IMG/VR virus record: IMGVR_UViG_3300042882_000352
Span: 1-48,165 of that record
Reading direction: 5' to 3' (one strand)
DNA: 48,165 nucleotides
Origin: a virus
Shown: in pieces, positions 1 through 9,432 of the stretch
Layout: each line of letters opens with the position of its first letter
How positions within the stretch are numbered: position 1 is the stretch's first letter
The notes under the pieces: model-generated
The model's database searches: none
What the model saw: the letters and a program-made list of their open reading frames with translations, nothing else
What the model was told of the DNA's origin: nothing
Position numbers and translations under genes: made by a program

Positions 1-3000
1 GCAAACAGATTTAAAATATCAACAACTCTATCTAAACGTACTTTAGATTCTGCAGATAGCTCATCTTTCTTTGAAATCATTCGTATCGTTAATGGTGTAA
101 AAACTAAAGAAATCGATTACCCTATATACAGTGAAATTGAAAAGACTCTAGCTCGTCGTACCTTTGATGAATCAGGTAACTATACAGTAGATCCTTTCGT
201 TATTTCGTTACAAGAAGAATCTTACGACGCTAACAATAACATTCAAGCAAGTAAATTCTCTGCTGTTCTTGATCCAGGTAAAGCGTACGTTGGTGGATAC
301 GAATTTCAAACGATTGCTCCAACGACTATCGCTATTGATAGAGCGCGTGACACGTCTAACATTTCCGATTACGATTTACCGACCGCTGTAAGAAGCACTG
401 TAACTTTAAATTCTGTTAACGGTTCGTTGGATATATCAACGTTTCCTAAATTAGATATCCACTGTGTTCCTACTGGAAGCGTTAACGTTTCTACGACCGC
501 TGCCTATAACTCAACTATCGTTGGTTCGTTACGAGTAATTACATTAGGTTATAACGACTCTACTGATTCTGCAAACGGACAAACTCACTCATTGAAAACT
601 AGTGTTTTTGATGTGACTGGTAATTCTATTACAGGAACGATAGCATCTGCCGCTTCTGCAAATACAATTACTTTACCTGCAGGTTTCTCAACTAGTGCAA
701 GTAACGACGCTTACGCTAATATGTATTTTAGAATTACTGATGCTGGTGGCGCTTCAGTTCAGCCAATTTTAATTGCGTCATCAGTTGGTTCGACTCGAGT
801 AATTACGCTATCACAAAATCTACCATTCACGCCATCAAGTGCAAACACATTCTCTATCGACTCAGACTTTAAAGTTGCCGAGTCTGTTGTAATTCGTTCA
901 GGTCTTTCAAAAACGTTTGCTGCAGATATTGATACAGACTCGAAAGATACTTTAACAGGATACGCTTACGTCACAGAACCAAATAGACAAGCTCTTGTTT
1001 TTGATTTACCTTTCGACGCTATTAAAGCTGGATCCATTTCGAATCTAGACTTCTACTCTAAGAAAGTATATCACGATAAATTATCCGATGCTGGTGGTAT
1101 CATTACGTTATCAACAGAGGGAACAGACACGTTTGCTTTTGCGGGTGCTGGTGGAGTTTTAGATGACACCACTATATTGAATAACATTACCTGTTTTGTT
1201 AAATACAACTCAGCAGCTAACGGAACTTCTGGTATCGTTGCTAATACTGTATTAAGTCTAGCTAACAACTACTTTACGGTTACTGCTGTAAGTACGTCTT
1301 CACTAAGTATCAATGTAGGAACATCTGGCGTTAGAGCTGACTTCGTTGTTAAAACTAAAGTAAATAATGCGGAAAATGGCACATCAGGTGCTATTCGAGG
1401 TAAGCAATTATTACCACTGACCGCAGACGTCGACTTACACGCTAAAGTTCCTGCTGAATTGGATGCCACAAACACGTTAGACGCATCTAATTCAACCAAC
1501 CAAACTGTAGTGTCTAGTGTGGGTATCGTGTTTAACGATATTGGAGCAACTTGGTTTAATGGTGCTAGCACACTTACCGATTTAAAAACACCAGGTAAAA
1601 ACGTTAGTTTACAAGTACCTGATGTTTATCAGATTGTTCGTATTACAGATTCTTTATCAAACTCAGCCAACGTAACTACCGCTATGTTGACTAGTGATGC
1701 TCATAACGTTACATCAAATTACGAGTTTGATAATGGCCAAAGAAGAACTCACTATGATCACGCAACAATTAAATTGAAACGCGGGTATAGTTCTCCTCGT
1801 GGTAGAATTTACGTTCAGTATAAGTATCTAAGCCACCAATCAGCACCATCACCACAAATTGATGGTTTGTTTACTGTCGATTCTTATCTGAAGGCAGGCT
1901 CTAATTTCACGTACGACGACATTACGTATTTTGATAATAAAGCTGATAGTAAATTCACTCAGTTACGTTCCGCTTTAGACTTTAGGCCCACAAGAGGAAT
2001 TGGTTCAGATAACATTACTGGTGCAGTTAACGTAGATTCTGATAGCGTAGCAACATTAAGTGCTGAATACTACTTGTCTAGAATTGATCAAGTTGTTGTT
2101 AAACCATCTCGTGAGTTTGGTGTGGTTAAAGGTAAACCGTCAGTTAAACCTATTGCTCCTCCTGTAGATCAACAGGATATGCTAATCTACACTCTAAACG
2201 TGCCAGCGTACACAGAATCTGTTAAAGAAATTAAAGCGGATTTTAAAAACAACCGTCGCTTTACTATGAACGATATTGGTTCTTTCGAGACTCGTATTAA
2301 AACTCTTGAGTATTATGTAGCCTTGACTGGCTTAGAGAAGTCTGCAACAGATTCTAAAATACTTGACGCTAATGGTTTAGAGCGTTCTAAGTATGGTATT
2401 TTAACAGACAATTTCATTACTACAGACACTCAAGCAACAAGGTCAGATGTTGGTTTTGATAACCGTAATTTAATTGAAGATTCTGAATTAAAACCAGCCT
2501 CTTTAATGAGAACGTTTAAACTTGAGTTAAACGAAGCGGCTAGTTTGGGTGCTTATAATACTGTAGGTGTCAACAGTAAGAAATCCTTATTGTTAGACTA
2601 CACAACCGCTGTATTTGCAACCCAACCGTATGCAACAAAATCAATACCAATTGCTAACGCTTTATACGCTAATTTTAAAGGTAGTTTGAAACTTGTTCCG
2701 GAATATGCTGCTGATGTTGATACCGACATTACCGCTCAGGTTACTTTAAACTCAGCACAAGGTCTTGAGTCCGCATTTAATTTTGTTAACGACGCATTTA
2801 AATTTATTTCTGATCAAGAATATAAAACAAATCCTAATTGGATTAACGACAAAGATAATCCTTTTGCAAAGATTGTTGATAATAAATGGTTTGAAACTAT
2901 TACAACCGTTACAAACCGAACAGTAAGACTAGGTAAAAGAACTAACGGTAATTTACAAACAACAACAGACTCAACTTTCATATCGTCTGGTGCTGAATTA

Positions 3001-5484
3001 TATCAAAAACAAATTAGTACATCATCAAGTGAAGTTGATGTAGGCAGTTTTGTTACTGATATAGCAATTCAACCATACATGAAGGCTAGTCCTATTATTT
3101 TTAATGCTAACGCTATGAGACCGAATACTAAGATGTATTCTTTCTTTGATGACGTTGATGTTAACAAATATATTGTTGTTCCAAACAAAGTAACACTAAA
3201 CGCAAACGTCACCTTGCTATCAACCGAAAATTGTTTGATAGCAAACACTACCGTAGATTTAGCTGCTAATTTAGCTAGCTTCATATCTGGTGGCACTAGT
3301 TACGATCTAGTGACTGTGACCAACTCTGAAGTGGGCTCCGCCAACGCAAGTATTATTAACGCCACAGGTAAACCTCTAACAAGTAAATTTGTTTTTGGGT
3401 TAGATTCCGGTAAATACTTTGTAATCAACTCAGTAAATGATCACAGATCTGGTTTAACTCGCGCTGTAGGTGCTAGCACAATTACTCTAGCGTCTGACGC
3501 ACCAAGTGTTAACATATCAGGAAATACTATTAGTTTAGTGTATGAAGAGACTTCAGTGGATGGTGGTGTTGGTAATCAATATACCATTATAGGATATAAT
3601 ACGTCAACCAAAGTAGCTACAATTAGTGGCACCACTACTACCGCTAATAGAACTGGCACTTGGATTTATAGTATTGGTAATCCAGTCACTAATAAACTAG
3701 GTCAAGCGTCCGGTATCTTTATTCCACCTAAAGCAACTTTCCGCACAGGCGAAAGAAAATTCAGATTAACAGAGTCGTTCAATAACACGTATGATACTGA
3801 AGCAATTTCATTCAGCGAAAAAACATACGTGTGTTCAGGTTTGAAAGTAGATAAAACTAATCTTTTAAACACGGTTTATAACATTGATGTTGAACCTCAA
3901 TTGGTAGGAAAAGTTACTTCACCTATACTACAAAAAACATCATCAACATCTAGAATCACACAAACTTGGAGAGTTGATCCGTTGGCACAAACGTTCTTTG
4001 TTGATGATACCGTGTATCCAAACGGTATGTTCTTGGAAAGTGTTGATTTGTTCTTTAAATCTAAAGACGACGAAGACATCCCTATTATGGTTCAAATTAG
4101 ACCTACAGTGAATGCTACGCCATCTGCAGATTTCTGGTATCCAGAATCTGTTGTTGTTAAGTATCCTTCAGAGATTGTAGTGTCAGATAACCCGTCGCTA
4201 ACAAATAGTGCAACAGCAACTAAATTCACGTTCCCATCACCAGTGTTCTTGAAGCCTGGTATGTATGCTATTGTAGTTCTTTCAGACACACCAGATACAT
4301 CTTTGTGGGTAGCTGAAAAGGGTGCAACAACAACGAATAATGAATTTGTTGCTTCACAACCGTATCTAGGAACATTATACAAATCTCAGAACAGTATGGA
4401 ATACACTCCATATATTAATGAGGACATGATGTTTAGATTAAACCGTTGTGTGTTCTCCTCAAGTCCAGCAACGTTTGCTCTTGAAAGTTCTGCTCAATCA
4501 AGTTTGCGTTATATGGATAAATTTAGATTGATCCAGACAGCACTTGTCCCTATGTCTGAAACTGCTATAAGCACAAACTACTCATTTATCTCTAAACCTG
4601 TGGGATTGAGTAAGGAAACGTCTTATCGTGACTTTATACCACAACTGACTTACTCGTTTGGTGACGATGATTTATATATCGTTGGTACTCGTCGTAAAGA
4701 GTTACTTGCAAAAGGAGACTTCACTGTTCAGATAGAAATGTCTACAACAGACGATGCAGTTACACCATTAATCTCGTTAGAGAGCTTGTATCTAAATGCG
4801 TGGGAAAACTTTGTAGATAATGCAGTAATCGAATCGTCAGATTTCAACATTATTACGTCAGGATCTGGTTACTCAAACTCAAACACCATCACTGTAAATT
4901 CATCTACAGGCTCTGGTGCTAACGTTTACTTAGTCGTAGATGGTGCAAACGGTAATGTTGTTGGTGTGAATGTAGTTTCTGGTGGTTCAGGTTATATCGA
5001 TGATTATAGTATTACTGTTAACTCAGCAACAGGCGCTAACGCATCTATAGTATTAAATTCTGAGTACGATAGTACTGGTGGTCCTGTTGACGCAAGGTAT
5101 ATTACTAAACCAATCACACTTGCTGATGGGTTTGATTCTGGTGATTTGCGTGTGTTCTTATCTGCAAATAAACAAGGTAGTTCTGAAGTTCATGTGTTCT
5201 ATAAAGCGTTATCTGCTTTAGATGGCACAGCGTTCAAAGATAGACCATATCAAAAACTCGAATGTGTAAATCCAACCACAACAGCATCTAAAACTGATAC
5301 TGAGTATCGTGAGTATGAGTATAGACCGTCATTAACAGCAAATCAAATTACATACACGTCTGATGATGGTGTGACGTACGATACATTCAAAACGTTTGCT
5401 ATCAAAATAGTGATGGTTTCAACGGATCCTGCAATTGTACCTAAGGTTAAAGACTTGCGTATTATTGCTTTACCTGCGGAGTAG
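1..5484 (+). CDS. Large tail/baseplate structural protein with DUF4815-like region (5' end outside window)
   Basis: The reading frame is open from the first base and ends with TAG at 5482-5484, so the N-terminus lies outside the window and 1,827 codons are visible. The stretch around bases 265-330 (PGKAYVGGY followed by an IDRARDT segment) is the hallmark of the DUF4815 domain found in very large virion proteins of aquatic T4-like phages. The rest is beta-rich, Asn/Thr/Ser-rich and lacks enzymatic motifs. Near the C-terminus (about bases 4845-5060) are two copies of a GSGY...ITVNS.TG repeat. It heads a run of tail-fibre genes and sits 4 bases before the next start. A baseplate or fibre-attachment role is inferred from family and position. 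A TTG at 427 is internal, not the start. Confidence 0.8.
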   Translation, partial: ANRFKISTTLSKRTLDSADSSSFFEIIRIVNGVKTKEIDYPIYSEIEKTLARRTFDESGNYTVDPFVISLQEESYDANNNIQASKFSAVLDPGKAYVGGYEFQTIAPTTIAIDRARDTSNISDYDLPTAVRSTVTLNSVNGSLDISTFPKLDIHCVPTGSVNVSTTAAYNSTIVGSLRVITLGYNDSTDSANGQTHSLKTSVFDVTGNSITGTIASAASANTITLPAGFSTSASNDAYANMYFRITDAGGASVQPILIASSVGSTRVITLSQNLPFTPSSANTFSIDSDFKVAESVVIRSGLSKTFAADIDTDSKDTLTGYAYVTEPNRQALVFDLPFDAIKAGSISNLDFYSKKVYHDKLSDAGGIITLSTEGTDTFAFAGAGGVLDDTTILNNITCFVKYNSAANGTSGIVANTVLSLANNYFTVTAVSTSSLSINVGTSGVRADFVVKTKVNNAENGTSGAIRGKQLLPLTADVDLHAKVPAELDATNTLDASNSTNQTVVSSVGIVFNDIGATWFNGASTLTDLKTPGKNVSLQVPDVYQIVRITDSLSNSANVTTAMLTSDAHNVTSNYEFDNGQRRTHYDHATIKLKRGYSSPRGRIYVQYKYLSHQSAPSPQIDGLFTVDSYLKAGSNFTYDDITYFDNKADSKFTQLRSALDFRPTRGIGSDNITGAVNVDSDSVATLSAEYYLSRIDQVVVKPSREFGVVKGKPSVKPIAPPVDQQDMLIYTLNVPAYTESVKEIKADFKNNRRFTMNDIGSFETRIKTLEYYVALTGLEKSATDSKILDANGLERSKYGILTDNFITTDTQATRSDVGFDNRNLIEDSELKPASLMRTFKLELNEAASLGAYNTVGVNSKKSLLLDYTTAVFATQPYATKSIPIANALYANFKGSLKLVPEYAADVDTDITAQVTLNSAQGLESAFNFVNDAFKFISDQEYKTNPNWINDKDNPFAKIVDNKWFETITTVTNRTVRLGKRTNGNLQTTTDSTFISSGAELYQKQISTSSSEVDVGSFVTDIAIQPYMKASPIIFNANAMRPNTKMYSFFDDVDVNKYIVVPNKVTLNANVTLLSTENCLIANTTVDLAANLASFISGGTSYDLVTVTNSEVGSANASIINATGKPLTSKFVFGLDSGKYFVINSVNDHRSGLTRAVGASTITLASDAPSVNISGNTISLVYEETSVDGGVGNQYTIIGYNTSTKVATISGTTTTANRTGTWIYSIGNPVTNKLGQASGIFIPPKATFRTGERKFRLTESFNNTYDTEAISFSEKTYVCSGLKVDKTNLLNTVYNIDVEPQLVGKVTSPILQKTSSTSRITQTWRVDPLAQTFFVDDTVYPNGMFLESVDLFFKSKDDEDIPIMVQIRPTVNATPSADFWYPESVVVKYPSEIVVSDNPSLTNSATATKFTFPSPVFLKPGMYAIVVLSDTPDTSLWVAEKGATTTNNEFVASQPYLGTLYKSQNSMEYTPYINEDMMFRLNRCVFSSSPATFALESSAQSSLRYMDKFRLIQTALVPMSETAISTNYSFISKPVGLSKETSYRDFIPQLTYSFGDDDLYIVGTRRKELLAKGDFTVQIEMSTTDDAVTPLISLESLYLNAWENFVDNAVIESSDFNIITSGSGYSNSNTITVNSSTGSGANVYLVVDGANGNVVGVNVVSGGSGYIDDYSITVNSATGANASIVLNSEYDSTGGPVDARYITKPITLADGFDSGDLRVFLSANKQGSSEVHVFYKALSALDGTAFKDRPYQKLECVNPTTTASKTDTEYREYEYRPSLTANQITYTSDDGVTYDTFKTFAIKIVMVSTDPAIVPKVKDLRIIALPAE

Positions 5485-5488
5485 TATT

Positions 5489-5719
5489 ATGCTAGTACCT
5501 GTTGAGGGAACACCTTACGTTAAGGATACAAACACAAACGCTCTATTGACTGTCAACCGCACAGCAATAGAGCAAAACGAAGCTAGAAAACGTTTAAGCA
5601 GTAGTTTAAACACTAAAGCTGAAGACATAAATAATATGAAAACACAAATTGCAGGTCTCAATCAAGACTTGTCAGAAATAAAACAAATGCTTAAACAATT
5701 AATGCTAAGAGAAAACTAG
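5489..5719 (+). CDS. Small coiled-coil virion-associated protein (76 aa)
   Basis: The protein has 76 residues starting MLVPVEGTPYVKDTNTNALL, followed by a helical, heptad-like C-terminal half (TKAEDINNMKTQIAGL... to KQMLKQLM). Short proteins with this N-terminal pattern and a terminal coiled coil recur beside fibre genes in T4-like phages of aquatic bacteria. The exact function is unknown to me. A structural or assembly role is inferred. The ATG at 5489, 4 bases after the upstream stop, was preferred over an upstream in-frame start at 5435, which would bury the N-terminus in the preceding gene and add a non-conserved leader. Confidence 0.75.
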   Translation: MLVPVEGTPYVKDTNTNALLTVNRTAIEQNEARKRLSSSLNTKAEDINNMKTQIAGLNQDLSEIKQMLKQLMLREN

Positions 5720-5725
5720 GCCATT

Positions 5726-8356
5726 ATGACAATTCCAATAATATCAAGAACCAACACTATTGATGAATGGCGAATTCAAACCAACCAAGAGGCGACTGCT
5801 CTCAATTCTTTAGAAACTGGTGCTTATGTAAAGTCAAACGGCACCTTAACGTTTACTAACACATCATCATTAATTCTAACATCAGAAGGCACCTCACTAC
5901 AAGTTGCTAACAGTGCGTTGATCCAGAAAGATTTGAATATTGGTAATGAGTTAGACGTTGGTGTTCAATCATCACAGACTGGTAACATTACTGTTGGTAA
6001 TATTCTTGTTGTTTTAGGTAGGGGATCTGCACTTCAAGTTGCTAATAACGCTCTAGTTAACGCTGATATGCAAGTAGTTCGTACTATCTATACTGGTAAC
6101 GTACGTGCTAATGGTAATGTAACAGTTAATGGTAATGAAACTGTAAACGGTGTTTTAAGATTAGATGGAACAAGTGATGTTCTATTCATAAACACAGGCT
6201 CAGCATACATCAACACAGCAAACATTTGGACTCTGACTTCAAACGATTCTACAATAACCTACGCGGAGATTACTGACGAATCTGTAACCACTAGCCGTAT
6301 TATTACAGGTAACATTTTAAACGCAAGCATTCAAACTCTTGGTGTAACAGCAAACGCAACTGTTGCTGGAACTTTGGGTGTTACTGGAAACGCAACATCA
6401 GGTAACGTCACAACGACTGGAACGTCTCGTGTTGGAGTATCTGTTGTTTCTGGAAATGAGTCTGTTGGTGGTGCGTTGACAGTAACTGGAAACACGAATT
6501 CAGGTAATTTAGTAACCACTGGATTAACTCATACAGGAACGCTGAGAACTACAGGTAGAGCGGATGTTGGTGGTAGTTTAGTCGTGGCTGGGGCAACAAC
6601 GCTGGTTGATACGTCCATTAACGGTAACTTACAAGTAACAGGTAATCTGACCATTACTGGTCCAACCAGTTTTGATACTAACGTTATTGTTTTAAGAAGT
6701 GTTACTCCTCAACCAAACGGTTCTGGTTTTTCTTATATTGGTGTCAATAGAGGTAACACTTCATCTGTAACAGGAACAGCAAATGCTAACGCTTATATTA
6801 GATGGAGTGAACCAGACCGACAATGGGGAGTTCGAGACGTTTTAAACACAAACGATTCCACGGCATACTCGAGATTACTGACAGCTAATTTAATTAGTAG
6901 TAGTTTGACGTCAGTTGAAGTGTCTACTATAGCAAGTTCAAATTCAGTGAACACATTGAATTCAATGCTATCTAGTGCTTATAATCAAGCTAACACAGGA
7001 ACACAATTTGCAACAAGTGCTGGCAGTTATGCTAACTCAGCCTACGCTAAAGCTAACACAGGAACTACTTTAGCTCAAGCCGCTTTTGACTCTGCTAATA
7101 ACGTAGCTCCTCAAATTCAACCAGCATATAATCAAGCTAACACAGGAACACAATTTGCAACAAGTGCTGGTTCGTATGCTAATGGTGCTTTTACAACGGC
7201 TAATACAAAACTAAGTGCTTCTGGCGGTACTATTACTGGTGATTTAGCAGTTTCTGGTAACACAACTATCTCAGGAAGTTTGATTGTTTCTGGTAATGTA
7301 ACTTACATCAACACCTCAGAGTTAAACGTTGGTGATAATATCATTAACTTGAACTCGGATGTTCTTACTTCAACATCACCGACAGAAAATGCTGGTATTA
7401 CAGTAAATCGAGGTTCATCAACAGCAACATCGTTCCTTTGGAATGAAACTATAGATAAGTGGACATTCACAAACGACGGTACAAATTATAGTAACGTTGC
7501 TTCAAGTGCTGCAGAGGTCGTTGCAAACTCAGCTCTTAATAATGCCGCAACCGCTGATCAACGAGCAGTTACCTCAGGGTCTTTTGCTAACTCAGCATAC
7601 TTACAAGCAAACACCGCTCTTAATAATGCCGCAACAGCCGACCAAAAAGCGGTTTCAGCGGGCGTTTATGCTAACGCCGCTTTTGGTATTGCTAACACAG
7701 CAAGCTCAACAGCAACTAGCGCTGGTACTTTTGCTAATACTGGTATATCCAATGCTGCATCCGCAAGTTCATATGCTAACTCAGCTTTTGGTAGAGCTAA
7801 CACAGCGTCAACCCACGCAACTTCTGGATATAACCAAGCTAACACCGCCACAACCAACGCAGCAACAGCACAAACACACGCAGCCGCAGCTTTTGGTAGA
7901 GCTAACAGTGCGAGCGCCTTCGCTACAAGCGCAGGTACATTCACTAGCACATCACAGAACTCACAATTTAATTCGATTGGTGTTGGTATAGCACCATCCA
8001 ACGTTCCTGGTGAAATTCTTGCATCTGATAACGTTACTGCATATGCAACTTCAGATAAACGATTGAAAGAAAATATCACCAACATTCCAGATGCCATCGA
8101 AAAAGTTAAAAAACTAAATGGCGTTGAATACGATTGGATAGATACATATATAGAAGAAAGGGGTGGTGAAGATGACTACTTCGTTAGAAAACACGATATT
8201 GGTTTAATTGCTCAAGAGGTTGAAGAGGTTCTTCCAGAGATCGTAGCTACTAGACCAAACGGTTTCAAAGCTATTAAATACGAACGAGTGGTTGCTTTGT
8301 TGATCGAGGCAATTAAAGATTTACAAAAACAAGTTGACGAATTAAAAGGAAAATAA
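5726..8356 (+). CDS. Tail fibre with C-terminal S74 intramolecular chaperone
   Basis: This is an 876-residue fibre-like protein. The N-terminal half is a series of short beta repeats (VTGN.T..GN, SGNLTVTG type) typical of trimeric fibre shafts. About residues 415-745 carry degenerate repeats of the form [22 protein letters not shown], interrupted at about residues 493-597 by a cassette (GDNIINLNSD, ENAGITVNRGSS, WNETIDKWTFTNDGTNYSN) that also occurs in the fibre at 19782. The C-terminus from about residue 773 (SDKRLKENI, HDIGLIAQEVEEVLPEIV, YERVVALLIEAIK) matches the Peptidase_S74 / endosialidase chaperone domain. By family this domain trimerises the fibre and then cleaves itself off just before the SDKRLKEN motif. 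Host recognition is inferred. ATG at 5726. Confidence 0.85.
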   Translation: MTIPIISRTNTIDEWRIQTNQEATALNSLETGAYVKSNGTLTFTNTSSLILTSEGTSLQVANSALIQKDLNIGNELDVGVQSSQTGNITVGNILVVLGRGSALQVANNALVNADMQVVRTIYTGNVRANGNVTVNGNETVNGVLRLDGTSDVLFINTGSAYINTANIWTLTSNDSTITYAEITDESVTTSRIITGNILNASIQTLGVTANATVAGTLGVTGNATSGNVTTTGTSRVGVSVVSGNESVGGALTVTGNTNSGNLVTTGLTHTGTLRTTGRADVGGSLVVAGATTLVDTSINGNLQVTGNLTITGPTSFDTNVIVLRSVTPQPNGSGFSYIGVNRGNTSSVTGTANANAYIRWSEPDRQWGVRDVLNTNDSTAYSRLLTANLISSSLTSVEVSTIASSNSVNTLNSMLSSAYNQANTGTQFATSAGSYANSAYAKANTGTTLAQAAFDSANNVAPQIQPAYNQANTGTQFATSAGSYANGAFTTANTKLSASGGTITGDLAVSGNTTISGSLIVSGNVTYINTSELNVGDNIINLNSDVLTSTSPTENAGITVNRGSSTATSFLWNETIDKWTFTNDGTNYSNVASSAAEVVANSALNNAATADQRAVTSGSFANSAYLQANTALNNAATADQKAVSAGVYANAAFGIANTASSTATSAGTFANTGISNAASASSYANSAFGRANTASTHATSGYNQANTATTNAATAQTHAAAAFGRANSASAFATSAGTFTSTSQNSQFNSIGVGIAPSNVPGEILASDNVTAYATSDKRLKENITNIPDAIEKVKKLNGVEYDWIDTYIEERGGEDDYFVRKHDIGLIAQEVEEVLPEIVATRPNGFKAIKYERVVALLIEAIKDLQKQVDELKGK
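6976..7950 (+). repeat. Ala/Asn-rich fibre repeats (ANSAY/AN-type) with embedded shared cassette
   Basis: Tandem degenerate repeats encode units such as [19 protein letters not shown] and [20 protein letters not shown]. They are interrupted at about 7202-7516 by a non-repeat cassette shared with 20409-20706. The repeat composition gives long spurious open frames on the other strand and in other frames, which are not genes. The repeats probably form an elongated shaft and are obvious substrates for recombination between fibre genes. Confidence 0.8.
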
Positions 8357-8362
8357 TATAAT

Positions 8363-9013
8363 ATGTCTGATAATAATGGATTGGTAATTTCTGAAAATAA
8401 TGCACACGATGTCATAAAGGAAGTACAAGATGCTTTTTACGATATTCCGTTTGATAATTCAGCATTTCAAACTGAAAATTTCGTAATTGCGGCTCAGATT
8501 ACTCCGGAACGCGCATATCGAGCAATTGGTTTGAGAATGATTAAGAAGTTGATCGCAGTTCAGGAGGCTATTCTTGCTAAGGAGCAAGGACAAATTGACG
8601 CTGACGAATTGAGTGAAAAGATAGAATCTTCAGATTATAATAAATTTGAAAAAAGAAGATTTGAGTTAAATTTAAAAAAGAGATATATTTACTTAGAGTT
8701 TAACGATAAGTTGTTGAAGGATTCTATCGAAGAGTTGAATTTGTTGTATAAGCATTTTAAAGCTTTGCCTAGATACACAAGAGAACAATTTGAAGCTGGT
8801 GAAAAAAGACACTACTTAGAAGATTTAAATCGACAGGTGATGGGTATTACAGGCGCCAAGCAATCTTTAGTTAATATGTTTGATGATATATCTTCAATTG
8901 AAAAATTTGAGAAAGATTTTAAAATGATTGCTGACAAATACGACTCTAAGATGCTGTTAGAATTAACCGAGAAATCATTAACAAACGTAGAAAAATCACA
9001 ATCCGAGGAATAA
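8363..9013 (+). CDS. Conserved helical T4-like structural protein (216 aa)
   Basis: The product has 216 residues and is strongly helical and charged, with an early FQTENFV..AQITPERAYR segment and a long Lys/Glu-rich coiled-coil-like middle (about residues 75-135), then a segment with YTREQFEAGEKRHYLEDL. I recognise the overall pattern as a conserved hypothetical found next to fibre genes in aquatic T4-like phages, but no enzymatic motif is present and no function can be assigned. It lies 6 bases after the fibre gene and 5 bases before the tail-assembly-chaperone-like gene, so it is co-transcribed with tail-periphery genes. ATG at 8363. Confidence 0.7.
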   Translation: MSDNNGLVISENNAHDVIKEVQDAFYDIPFDNSAFQTENFVIAAQITPERAYRAIGLRMIKKLIAVQEAILAKEQGQIDADELSEKIESSDYNKFEKRRFELNLKKRYIYLEFNDKLLKDSIEELNLLYKHFKALPRYTREQFEAGEKRHYLEDLNRQVMGITGAKQSLVNMFDDISSIEKFEKDFKMIADKYDSKMLLELTEKSLTNVEKSQSEE

Positions 9014-9018
9014 AATAA

Positions 9019-9429
9019 ATGTCAACAAACCCAATATTTTACACTGTAATTGATGGTGAGGGAAATATTACTGCGTCGCAAGTAACTCAGGATCCTAATT
9101 TCCCTGTTCAAGAGGGATACAGGGTAGTAAAAGACCAGGTTCCCAACTACGACGGCAACCGCGAATCTATCGTCAGAATAACTCCTGTTCCTTCGACTAG
9201 TAACGAAGTTCAGTATGAGATTATTGATTTTTCATCAGAAGTCATTGCGGATATTACTATTCTTGAAAGGAATAGTGCGTTAGATTCTTCTGACTGGACG
9301 CAACTGCCCGATGTCCCTCTATCGTCAGAACAACTCAATTTATGGCGAGTTTACAGACAGGAATTAAGAGATATTCCTCAACAAACAGGATTTCCTGATA
9401 CTGTCGTTTGGCCAGTGAAACCGGAGTAA
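9019..9429 (+). CDS. Phage tail assembly chaperone-like protein
   Basis: The 136-residue protein ends in the characteristic block LWRVYRQELRDIPQQTGFPD followed by a VWPVKP-type tail. This is the signature of the phage tail assembly chaperone family (Phage_tail_APC type) that accompanies fibre or adhesin genes. The N-terminal about 95 residues are beta-rich (FYTVIDGEGNITASQV) and could bind the neighbouring fibre. It is flanked by a 5-base gap upstream and 3 bases downstream, and the next gene is the kelch-like fibre, its likely client. ATG at 9019. Role as a fibre/tail assembly factor is from the family; the client is inferred. Confidence 0.75.
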   Translation: MSTNPIFYTVIDGEGNITASQVTQDPNFPVQEGYRVVKDQVPNYDGNRESIVRITPVPSTSNEVQYEIIDFSSEVIADITILERNSALDSSDWTQLPDVPLSSEQLNLWRVYRQELRDIPQQTGFPDTVVWPVKPE

Positions 9430-9432
9430 TTC

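Noticed and set aside
427-5484. TTG at 427 as the start of the large structural gene
   Set aside because: The frame is open and protein-like (DUF4815 signature) back to base 1, so the gene simply continues beyond the left edge.
5435-5488. Upstream in-frame start for the 76-aa protein
   Set aside because: It would overlap the preceding gene by 50 bases and add an unconserved hydrophobic leader. The ATG at 5489 sits four bases after the stop.
7497-8097. Long open frames on the minus strand and in other frames within the fibre repeats
   Set aside because: They are by-products of the Ala/Asn/Thr-rich repeat composition (Leu/Gln- or Ala/Val-rich translations) with no start context or domain.
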